Below are positions 1-5,776 of a DNA stretch of 6,506 bases, piece after piece. Under the pieces are notes generated by a model. That model was not told where the DNA came from. It made no database searches and worked only from the letters and a program-made list of their open reading frames with translations. Positions within the stretch are counted from its first letter, which is position 1; every line of letters begins with the position of its first letter. The translations under genes were made by a program, and so were the position numbers. Where the stretch lies: contig JAKFXO010000065.1 of NCBI GenBank assembly GCA_021731345.1, positions 1-6,506 of the forward strand, in the 5' to 3' direction. This DNA is from Candidatus Peribacterales bacterium. Its GTDB lineage: Bacteria; Patescibacteriota; Gracilibacteria; Peribacterales; Peribacteraceae.

Positions 1-1
1 C

Positions 2-565
2 GCAGTCGGCATCATCTGGAATGGTGCCTTTAAAGCACTCAGTAAAAGCAAGATCATCGGCCAGTTTACGGATAAGATTAAAGGCTTTGGTGAATCTGTC
101 TTCAGCGGACTCGCTCAGGCTCCTCTTCTTATCCCATTGCCGCTCCCTGGTGGCAACAAGACGAATGCCAACCTTGGTACGCTCGTGAACGGTCCGAAGA
201 TTCTTTCTGACTCCGTGAAGCTTGCTGCTTCAGGTACGACTGGTAAGAGCTTTAGTAAGATCGTCAGTGACCGCTTTGGTGCTGGTGGCGGCGGTGGCGA
301 AAGTGCATCAGGTGTTGCTGAAAGCATCAAACAGGGAAGAATTAATACAGAAAATCTCATTAAAGCGATTCAAGGACTCAACGCACCTGGTCTCACGGGT
401 ACTCAGCGTGAAGATAAGTTCAGAGAAATTCGATCCACACTCAATATCAATTCTGCAACTTCGAATGGCGATACAGTGAAGCTGCTACAGGACATGATCA
501 AACTCAAAGACCCAATTCCAGAGCTCAAGAGAATTGAAAGCGATATTCAGAAGCTCACGCCGTAA
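2..565 (+). CDS. Hypothetical protein, 5'-truncated by window edge
   Basis: The frame is open from the left edge to TAA at 563-565, giving 187 visible residues, so this is the C-terminal part of a longer protein. A TTG at 137 could be read as a start, but the frame continues upstream without a stop and the upstream codons look like normal protein, so I treat the gene as entering from outside. The visible part begins with a short hydrophobic and amphipathic stretch (residues 1-20, with IIW near the start). It continues through a Pro/Leu-rich segment (41-49), a Gly-rich linker (FGAGGGGG at 92-99) and a charged, probably helical C-terminus ending KLTP. No enzyme motif is visible. The hydrophobic start and Gly-rich linker would suit a membrane-associated protein with a soluble tail, but that is inference. 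The next gene starts 9 bp downstream in the same frame. I do not recognise the family. Confidence 0.7.
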   Translation, partial: AVGIIWNGAFKALSKSKIIGQFTDKIKGFGESVFSGLAQAPLLIPLPLPGGNKTNANLGTLVNGPKILSDSVKLAASGTTGKSFSKIVSDRFGAGGGGGESASGVAESIKQGRINTENLIKAIQGLNAPGLTGTQREDKFREIRSTLNINSATSNGDTVKLLQDMIKLKDPIPELKRIESDIQKLTP

Positions 566-574
566 ATCACAACC

Positions 575-1762
575 ATGGTTAACAATAACGCCGAACTCGG
601 CCGCATCAACCAAAGCGCACTCGACGGTGCGCTCTCGCGTTGGGTGGAGCAGGATAAGCTCGCGACCGAAGGACATCCGAAGGAAGTCGAATACAAGAGA
701 CTTTCTGAGCAGGCAAAGTCCATCCTTAAGCGGATGTCTCTATCCCTTACGATGCCGGCTGGACTTACTGGTATAGAACAAGGCGCAGAGCAGCTCACAG
801 AAATGTATGACCGCGCAGTGACCCTTCGCGCTGAGATTGCCCAAGACAACATCAGACAGTCATTTGGCGTGCCAGCAGGGCAAGACCTTCAGACTGTTCT
901 TGAGTCAGATATTGAGAAAGCAACAGCTAGTCTGGGTACCGGCTTTCAGAATGCCGTCAGCGCAGACCTCAAAAATTTGTCGCAAGCGTTCAGCGTCAAT
1001 CCGGCCGACACGCTCCAGGGCAATGTCCCTGGCAATAGATTCTTCACGAATCTTCAGGGGAAAACAGCTGTCGACTTTGACCAAGTGGATAAAGCTCGCA
1101 CGTCGCTCAATCAGCTGCGCGAAGCCGGACGCACAAACCCCGCACTTGCATCACTCGCCGACAAATTTGAGACTGGACTCCGCCAGGTGGAGGCGACTGA
1201 CCCCATGCGCGGTGCACACCACAGGTGGTACAACGAGACGTTTGCAGGAAAAAAGATGGATACCAAGCCACTACGCATTCTTGGTGCACTCGTTGGTGGA
1301 CTCGTCACAACGCTCGGTATCGGCCAAACACTTCTCAGCAAAGACCATGAACTCAGTCCTGCAACTGTGGGCTGGGCTGCTGCAACCATGTTCATGGTGA
1401 ACCCCGGCTTCCTCCGCAGTAACGGCACGCGTGCACTGGAAACCATTACCGAACTTGGAAGCCCTACCGTCAATGATCTTGTCAGCGCAGGATTCAAAGG
1501 GGCCCAAGGTCGAGCCGCTCTTGAGGAGCTCCAAGAGATTCGTAAAAACAACCCGACAGCACTCAAAGCACTCATGAAGTCCGAGCAGCCACTGAACATG
1601 GCTCAGATTGGTGAACTCACCGACAATACGTCGAGTCCACTTCTCAAAATCCTCTCCAAAATGCCGGAGAACAAGCGCGCCATTGCACTGCGTCAGTTCG
1701 GTAAATCAATGACTGATGACGAAAAAGAGTTCACCGGACAGATGCTTGAGGCACGTGTGTAA
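575..1762 (+). CDS. Hypothetical protein with two probable membrane segments
   Basis: This is a complete 395-residue frame from ATG 575 to TAA 1760-1762. Residues 1-230 are polar and probably largely helical, rich in Gln, Glu, Lys and Ala. Two hydrophobic segments follow: about 233-254 (ILGALVGGLVTTLGIG) and about 262-280 (VGWAAATMFMVNPGFL). They are joined by a short polar turn (SKDHEL), which suggests a membrane hairpin. A polar, helix-prone C-terminal domain of about 115 residues completes the protein. There is no signal peptide and no catalytic motif that I recognise. The start lies 9 bp after the preceding stop and lacks a Shine-Dalgarno sequence, so translation may depend on coupling to, or reinitiation after, the upstream gene. 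The two genes probably share a transcript and could act together at the membrane. The gene ends 5 bp from the convergent infB stop. Function is unknown; the long continuous frame and ordinary composition make it convincing as a gene. Confidence 0.8.
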   Translation: MVNNNAELGRINQSALDGALSRWVEQDKLATEGHPKEVEYKRLSEQAKSILKRMSLSLTMPAGLTGIEQGAEQLTEMYDRAVTLRAEIAQDNIRQSFGVPAGQDLQTVLESDIEKATASLGTGFQNAVSADLKNLSQAFSVNPADTLQGNVPGNRFFTNLQGKTAVDFDQVDKARTSLNQLREAGRTNPALASLADKFETGLRQVEATDPMRGAHHRWYNETFAGKKMDTKPLRILGALVGGLVTTLGIGQTLLSKDHELSPATVGWAAATMFMVNPGFLRSNGTRALETITELGSPTVNDLVSAGFKGAQGRAALEELQEIRKNNPTALKALMKSEQPLNMAQIGELTDNTSSPLLKILSKMPENKRAIALRQFGKSMTDDEKEFTGQMLEARV

Positions 1763-1783
1763 ACTCGTTACGCGACGCGCGTG
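1752..1783. other. Possible shared hairpin at convergent gene ends
   Basis: CACGTGTG at 1752-1759 can pair with CGCGCGTG at 1776-1783 (8 bp, two of them G-U in the + strand RNA) around a 16-nt loop that contains both stop codons. Only a weak AATTCTTT follows on the + side. It could slow polymerase or act as a poor two-way terminator, but no good U-tract is present, and pairing of this quality can arise by chance. Confidence 0.2.
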
Positions 1784-4008
1784 AATTCTTTGGTGTACGC
1801 CTCAAGGACATCTTCGTTTTCAATGCTGATGCTAGTAGTGACGCGCATACCGCACTCCATCCCCTCTTTCGCTTCCTTGATGTCCTTTTCAACGTGCTTG
1901 AGAGATGTGATGCGTCCGGTACCGACGACTTCACCAGCGCGAAGCAACCTGAATGGCGTACGCTTGAGAATACCGTCTCTGACCATACCTCCGACGATCT
2001 GCTCTGAGCCCTTGGTAAAGAAGACGCCGCGCACTTCCAAGTGACCGATGACTTTTTCTTCTTCCACAGGGACGATGAGTCCCTTGAGAAGAAGCTCAAG
2101 GTCTTCGAGAAGCTTGTAGATGATGTCATAGTGCTTGATCTTCACGCCCTCGCGCTCAGCCGTGCGAGCGACTGCTGCAGAGGAATCAACGTTGAATCCA
2201 ACGACAATAGCTTCACCGGCAGATGCCATCATGACGTCACTTTCAGAGACGTCACCAATGGCAGCATGGATAACTTTTGGATGAACGACATCGGTCGTAA
2301 GTTTGCTGATCGCTTCCTTGAGAGATTCGAGTGAGCCCTGTGCGTCAGCTTTGAGGATCACTTTCAGCTCCTTGAGTTTGCCCTCGGAAAGACGTGTGAC
2401 AAGGTCAGCGAATCCGCGCTTCTGCATCTGCCCCTGCTTCTCCGCATACGCGGCGAGGTACGCCTTCAACTCTCTCTCGGTTGCAAAGACCTGCAGGATG
2501 TCTCCGACGTTTGGCATGGAACCAAGACCGGAGATGACAGCAGGACATGATGGACCCGCGTTCTCGATACGCTTGCCGGTGGAATCTGAGAGAGACTTCA
2601 CTTTGCCGGATGCTCCTCCACAACCGATGATGGCACCGACAGCGAGTGTTCCTGTGTTCACGATGACAGTCGCAAGTGGACCACGAGATTTATCGAGGTG
2701 GCTTTCAATCACCGTCGCAATGGCTGGACGGTTAGGGTTTGCCTTGAGCTCTTCGATCTCCGCCATGAGAAGAACGCTCTCCACAAGCTCAGGGATACCC
2801 TGCTTTGTAAGAGCTGAAACCGGAACCATCGGCACCGTTCCACCCCACTCTTCAGCCTGTACACCGTGTCCGGCGAGCTCGCCTTTCACGCGTTCGAGGT
2901 CAGCATTGGGACGATCGATTTTGTTGATAGCAACAAGCAGCGGAACCTCAGCATCCTTCACGTGGTTGATGGCTTCAATAGTGGTTGGCTTTACTCCTTC
3001 CTCCGCAGAGACAACGAGAATGACGAGGTCAGTAAGCTGAGCTCCACGAGCACGCATGGCCGTGAAAGCTTCGTGACCTGGCGTATCAATAAACGTTACC
3101 GGCTTACCCTGATGGACGATTTGGTACGCACCGATGTGCTGCGTGATACCACCTGCTTCGCCGGCGACAACATCAGTCGAACGAATGGCATCGAGGATCG
3201 CAGTCTTGCCGTGGTCGACGTGACCCATAACCGTAACGATGGGCGGACGAGGGACCAAGTTCGCTGGATCATCTTCCTTCGTGAGCACTGCTAAGTCGTT
3301 TTGCAGAAGTGCTTCCACGGAGACTGAACCTGCTTCGCGTTCCACAGACACGCCAAGCTCCATGGCAACGAGTGCTGCCGTGTCGAAGTCGATCTGCTGG
3401 TTGATGGAGGCAAGCACACCGTTCTTCATGAGTGCGGAAATAATTTTCGGCACCTGCACACCAGCTTTCTCAGCAAACTCCTTCACCGAAATCTGGCTTG
3501 GAATCATGACGGGGCCAGTCTTCTGTTTGATCTGCTGCTGATGAATAGAGCGATCAGTTTTTTCAAGGTTCTGGAAAATTTTCGCCTCGGCGCGGCGCTG
3601 TTCCTGCTCTTCTTTGGAAAGCACCTTCGGCTTGTTCTTTGCAAGCGCCAGCTTCTGACGATCGATAGCTTCTTTTGAAACGTTATCGAGTGAAAGTTTA
3701 CGGAGCACGTTGAGATTTTCCGGCTTCACTGCAGCCTTTGGTGTTTCGGCAGTCGGTGTTGCAGCTTCAGCAGCTGGCGCTTCGTCTGCCTCCTTCTCCA
3801 TCGGGATACGACCGCTCGTCATGGCTTCCACTGCTTCCCAGTCGATAGCGATCTTCCGCTTGTTCGCAACGAAGCGAATGATACCCATCGCAAGATTGTC
3901 CGGCACCTCGCGATCTGTCGGCTTAATGCCAAAGTCAACACTCAGAAGCTCCTTGCGAAGTTCCTGTCCGGGTAAGCCTAAGATTTTCGCGACTTGGACG
4001 AGACGCAT
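1768..4008 (-). CDS. infB: Translation initiation factor IF-2
   Basis: This GTPase brings initiator fMet-tRNA to the 30S subunit and promotes 50S joining in the cytoplasm. The 746 residues fall in the usual bacterial range. Residues 1-50 look like a first IF2_N-type module. Residues 65-170 are a charged, Ala/Glu/Lys/Gln-rich linker, and 173-220 form a second IF2_N module. The G domain has all its motifs: GHVDHGKT (262-269), GGITQHIG (286-293), DTPGH (308-312, with the GTPase histidine H312), NKID (362-365) and SAL (398-400). Domain II spans about 425-510, domain III about 545-630 (ADAQGSLESL) and the fMet-tRNA-binding C2 domain about 650-740 (EVRGVFF, ECGM). ATG 4008 is the only sensible start, because an in-frame stop lies two codons upstream. 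There is no Shine-Dalgarno sequence; an inverted repeat abuts the start. It lies 65 bp downstream of the DHH gene, probably in one unit. nusA and rbfA, its usual partners, are not in view. Confidence 0.98.
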   Translation of the reverse strand: MRLVQVAKILGLPGQELRKELLSVDFGIKPTDREVPDNLAMGIIRFVANKRKIAIDWEAVEAMTSGRIPMEKEADEAPAAEAATPTAETPKAAVKPENLNVLRKLSLDNVSKEAIDRQKLALAKNKPKVLSKEEQEQRRAEAKIFQNLEKTDRSIHQQQIKQKTGPVMIPSQISVKEFAEKAGVQVPKIISALMKNGVLASINQQIDFDTAALVAMELGVSVEREAGSVSVEALLQNDLAVLTKEDDPANLVPRPPIVTVMGHVDHGKTAILDAIRSTDVVAGEAGGITQHIGAYQIVHQGKPVTFIDTPGHEAFTAMRARGAQLTDLVILVVSAEEGVKPTTIEAINHVKDAEVPLLVAINKIDRPNADLERVKGELAGHGVQAEEWGGTVPMVPVSALTKQGIPELVESVLLMAEIEELKANPNRPAIATVIESHLDKSRGPLATVIVNTGTLAVGAIIGCGGASGKVKSLSDSTGKRIENAGPSCPAVISGLGSMPNVGDILQVFATERELKAYLAAYAEKQGQMQKRGFADLVTRLSEGKLKELKVILKADAQGSLESLKEAISKLTTDVVHPKVIHAAIGDVSESDVMMASAGEAIVVGFNVDSSAAVARTAEREGVKIKHYDIIYKLLEDLELLLKGLIVPVEEEKVIGHLEVRGVFFTKGSEQIVGGMVRDGILKRTPFRLLRAGEVVGTGRITSLKHVEKDIKEAKEGMECGMRVTTSISIENEDVLEAYTKEFTRVA

Positions 4009-4045
4009 GTGTTACGGAAAAAGCCGTCACACACAGGGTAACACA
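4008..4045 (-). promoter_or_regulatory. Inverted repeat in infB leader touching the start codon
   Basis: In the minus-strand transcript TGTGTTAC (4045-4038) can pair perfectly with GTAACACA (4015-4008), whose last base is the A of the infB ATG. The 22-nt loop contains a smaller competing stem, ACGG with CCGT around a CTTTTT loop (4027-4014). Since infB has no Shine-Dalgarno sequence, a structure against the start codon could govern ribosome access. It could also simply be the remains of a weak terminator after the DHH gene. The repeat is seen directly; the regulatory role is inference. Confidence 0.35.
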
Positions 4046-4073
4046 CGAAAAAGGCAAACACCACGTTCTCTGC

Positions 4074-5411
4074 TTAGGAACGAAGTGTAGAGACGATATC
4101 GGTATTCGGACCTTTCAGCTTTTGATCCGACGACCCAAGTTTTTCGACAACGTCGATATCGGGTACTGCGTTCTTTTTGGCTTCGGGGAGCGGTTTCTGG
4201 ACTGCTCTCGGAATCTCACGCGGCTCGATAGTCGGCGTCGACTGTGTCTCATCACGCTGTTTCTTCATCTCATCAGTCAGTGCTTTCACACACTCGATGA
4301 CCTTGAGTTGGAAGTTTCCGTACTGCTTGATCTTAAATCCTGCAGCACGCGCATGACCTCCTCCACCGAAGAGTCGTCCTGCTGCTTTATTCACATCGAT
4401 TGCGGTCGATGACCGAAGGCTCGCTTTGAATCCACCTTCTTCGATTTCGGTGAAGAGTGCGTGTACATCAGCATCCGGAATGGTGGAGATCAGTTCATCC
4501 AAGATTCCTGCAGATTCCTTGGACGTCGCTCCCATCTCGGTGAGGTCTTCACGACTGATACTCGACCAGACGATCTTGGATTCTGGATCGAACTGAATCT
4601 GGTTCAGTGCGCGTCCCCAAATCTTCAGTGTCGACAAAGGCTTCGTCTTATAGATGTGCTGAATGATCTCCTGCTGGCGTGCACCGAGATCAAGAAGATT
4701 GGCTGCAACTTCCAGTGAGCGTGGCGTTGTGTTCGGGTTCTGGAAACTCCTGGTGTCCGTAATGAGACCAGTGAGAAGAAGTGTCGCGATGTCCGGCGTG
4801 ATGAGATCTTTCCACTTTGGGTGCGAACAGAACCACGCATAGAGCACCTCTGTTGCACTCGCGCATGTCGGGTCAATGAGCTGCAGCTGACCGAAGCGAG
4901 TATTGGAAATATGATGATCAATATTCAAGATCGATGTTGTCTGGAAAAGATCGATGTTGTCCGTATAAATGGAACCAAGGAGTGAGAGCTCCGCACTGTC
5001 CACTACGAGAATAAGGTCGTAACCACTACCGGTATCAAGAGTCGTAAGGTGCTTTGCTTGTATCCTCCCCTTCTTCGGTACCACGATAATGTTCACCTTA
5101 TTGTCTTCCACGGTGTAGCGAAGCTTGTCGATCTCCACACCGTCCGAACAGTCGAGTGTGATGACAAACTCCTGCTCGCTCGAAACATCTGTGGAGAGAT
5201 GCTCAAAGTTTGGAAGGAACTTCAAAGACTCCGGCAGTGTGTCTGGGCAAATGACTGTGCAGTCTTTTCCGATTGCTCGAAAAAGCGAGTAACAAGCTAA
5301 AGCACTACTGAGGCCGTCTGGATCCACATTCGCATGAGGGATGATCAGCAAACGTTCTGCCTGTTCAAGGGCTTTGGTTGCGGCCTGTAATTCCTGGGGG
5401 CTGAAGGGCAT
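4074..5411 (-). CDS. DHH/DHHA1 phosphoesterase, NrnA-like (oligoribonuclease / pAp phosphatase family)
   Basis: The protein belongs to the Mn-dependent DHH phosphoesterases. NrnA-like members degrade short RNA oligonucleotides, dephosphorylate pAp or hydrolyse cyclic-dinucleotide products; which substrate applies here cannot be read from sequence. Numbered from ATG 5411 (445 residues), the metal-site motifs are H26-A-N-V-D30-P-D32-G, D138 (VVDSAE), D165-H-H (LNIDHH) and D219 (TGLITDT). The DHHA1 substrate loop GGGGHARAAGF is at 349-359. Two features exceed the usual roughly 320-residue NrnA size: extra sequence between the first and second motifs (about 82-130), a pattern I associate with CPR homologues, and a polar, Pro/Lys-rich tail (about 383-445) that looks disordered. 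A TTG at 5417 could add two residues, but ATG is preferred. There is no Shine-Dalgarno sequence; the leader is about 28 nt if the upstream promoter is correct. It is first in an apparent unit with infB, reminiscent of nusA-infB-rbfA-nrnA-truB clusters. Confidence 0.92.
   Translation of the reverse strand: MPFSPQELQAATKALEQAERLLIIPHANVDPDGLSSALACYSLFRAIGKDCTVICPDTLPESLKFLPNFEHLSTDVSSEQEFVITLDCSDGVEIDKLRYTVEDNKVNIIVVPKKGRIQAKHLTTLDTGSGYDLILVVDSAELSLLGSIYTDNIDLFQTTSILNIDHHISNTRFGQLQLIDPTCASATEVLYAWFCSHPKWKDLITPDIATLLLTGLITDTRSFQNPNTTPRSLEVAANLLDLGARQQEIIQHIYKTKPLSTLKIWGRALNQIQFDPESKIVWSSISREDLTEMGATSKESAGILDELISTIPDADVHALFTEIEEGGFKASLRSSTAIDVNKAAGRLFGGGGHARAAGFKIKQYGNFQLKVIECVKALTDEMKKQRDETQSTPTIEPREIPRAVQKPLPEAKKNAVPDIDVVEKLGSSDQKLKGPNTDIVSTLRS
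4927..4961. repeat. 15-bp direct repeat inside the DHH gene
   Basis: AAGATCGATGTTGTC occurs at 4927-4941 and again at 4947-4961, a period of 20 bp. Because 20 is not a multiple of 3, the two copies are read in different frames: one gives DNIDL and the other contributes to TTSIL just before the conserved IDHH motif. It does not disturb the gene. Confidence 0.8.
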
Positions 5412-5445
5412 GTACAAATGTTTCGTATTATTATCTCATATTATG

Positions 5446-5474
5446 ATTAAAAAATCAATACCGTACTATGTCAA
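5446..5474 (-). promoter_or_regulatory. Sigma-70-type promoter for the DHH-infB unit
   Basis: On the minus strand TTGACA (5474-5469) is followed by a 17-bp spacer and TTTAAT (5451-5446). This is a perfect -35 and a 5/6 match -10 at ideal spacing. The expected transcript start is near 5439, about 28 nt before the ATG at 5411. The surroundings are AT-rich compared with the rest of the window. An inverted repeat TGATT-N4-AATCA (5444-5457) overlaps the -10 and could be an operator, though AT-rich palindromes of this size are common by chance. Confidence 0.75.
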
Positions 5475-5544
5475 GTATAGGGAAAAAGGATGTGAGTATA
5501 TCCCCTTATGGCCTCTGTACGCCAGGGAAAGACTATCGCTTCTC

Positions 5545-5573
5545 TAGAGAGGTATAGATGAAGTCGCTACTAT
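5545..5573 (+). promoter_or_regulatory. Possible weak promoter for the tRNA-Pro locus
   Basis: TAGAGA (5545-5550), a 17-bp spacer and TACTAT (5568-5573) each match consensus at 4 of 6 positions, and the predicted start is close to 5580. That is just before the detached tRNA 5' copy at 5583, where a tRNA transcript would be expected to begin. The -35 lies within the palindrome TCTCTAGAGA (5541-5550). A second -10-like box, TATCAT (5654-5659), lies 12 bp before the intact tRNA but has no good -35. Evidence is positional and weak. Confidence 0.3.
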
Positions 5574-5580
5574 CCTCGCA

Positions 5581-5602
5581 ATCGGGATGTAGCTTAGTTG
5601 GT
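5581..5602 (+). pseudogene. Detached 5' fragment of tRNA-Pro (acceptor strand and half D-arm)
   Basis: These 22 bp are identical to 5670-5691. The match covers two bases before the tRNA and its first 20 nt: the acceptor 5' strand CGGGATG, TA, the D-stem GCTT and the D-loop up to TTGGT. After 5602 the sequence diverges completely, and there is no anticodon arm, T-arm or CATCCCG partner strand, so it cannot form a tRNA. It sits directly behind the best candidate tRNA promoter, as if the original gene start had been left behind by a duplication or insertion in the D-loop. Confidence 0.75.
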
Positions 5603-5669
5603 CCTAGCCTACCGCAGGCAAAGAAAAGGCCACTGGCGCGTACTCCGAGCATCTATCATCGGCACCAAC
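5603..5669. other. 67-bp segment between the two tRNA-Pro 5' copies
   Basis: This is non-coding sequence bounded by the 22-bp direct repeats. It contains a small hairpin, GCCT-ACCGC-AGGC (5607-5619), and a -10-like TATCAT (5654-5659). A CACCA string ends at 5667, so that 5583-5667 happens to span 85 nt, a tRNA-like length, but no cloverleaf can be formed. I recognise no insertion-sequence end or integrase site. Confidence 0.5.
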
Positions 5670-5671
5670 AT

Positions 5672-5747
5672 CGGGATGTAGCTTAGTTGGTAAAGCGCCA
5701 GGCTGGGGGTCTGGAGACCCAGGGTTCGAGTCCCTGCATCCCGACCA
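5672..5747 (+). tRNA. tRNA-Pro (anticodon GGG)
   Basis: A full cloverleaf of 76 nt with encoded CCA. The acceptor strands are CGGGATG (5672-5678) and CATCCCG (5737-5743). The D-stem is GCTT/AAGC (5681-5684 and 5693-5696) with loop AGTTGGTA. The anticodon stem is CCAGG/TCTGG with loop CTGGGGG, which puts anticodon GGG at 5705-5707 followed by G37. The variable loop is AGACC. The T-stem is CAGGG/CCCTG with loop TTCGAGT (5725-5731). Discriminator A is at 5744 and CCA at 5745-5747. C1-G72 and A73 are the usual bacterial tRNA-Pro identity features. It reads the CCC and CCU proline codons. It lies convergent to the next gene. Confidence 0.97.
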
Positions 5748-5774
5748 GACTGATGCCTTGCGGCATGCCGGTCT
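5747..5774. terminator. Hairpin between tRNA-Pro and the convergent gene
   Basis: AGAC (5747-5750) pairs with GTCT (5771-5774), and ATGCC (5753-5757) with GGCAT (5762-5766). On the minus strand the inner loop is GCAA, a stable GNRA tetraloop. The hairpin fills nearly the whole 29-bp gap and could end transcripts from both sides. Neither side has a convincing U-tract, and on the + side the base of the stem overlaps the final A of the tRNA CCA, so termination is only a possibility. Confidence 0.3.
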
Positions 5775-5776
5775 CC

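Noticed and set aside
137..565. TTG 137 as the start of the first gene
   Set aside because: The frame is open without a stop to the window edge and the upstream codons look coding, so an internal TTG start is unlikely.
837..1400. 187-codon + frame overlapping the 395-residue gene in another frame
   Set aside because: It is rich in Ser, Arg and Thr and fully contained in the better frame; no independent support.
1111..1599. 162-codon minus-strand open frame opposite the + hypothetical gene
   Set aside because: It is a shadow of the longer 395-residue frame, with Ser/Arg/Pro-biased composition and no start context.
2303..3040. 245-codon open frame on the + strand
   Set aside because: It lies wholly antisense to infB, whose GTPase motifs are intact in the other strand. 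Its composition (Ser, Arg, Thr, Pro) is typical of a shadow frame.
5341..5547. 68-codon + frame running through the promoter region
   Set aside because: It begins antisense inside the DHH gene and crosses the near-consensus promoter; no ribosome site or protein character.
5583..5667. Possible second, 85-nt tRNA ending in CCA
   Set aside because: There is no T-arm, no anticodon arm and no partner for CGGGATG beyond four bases, so the length and CCA are coincidence or remnants.
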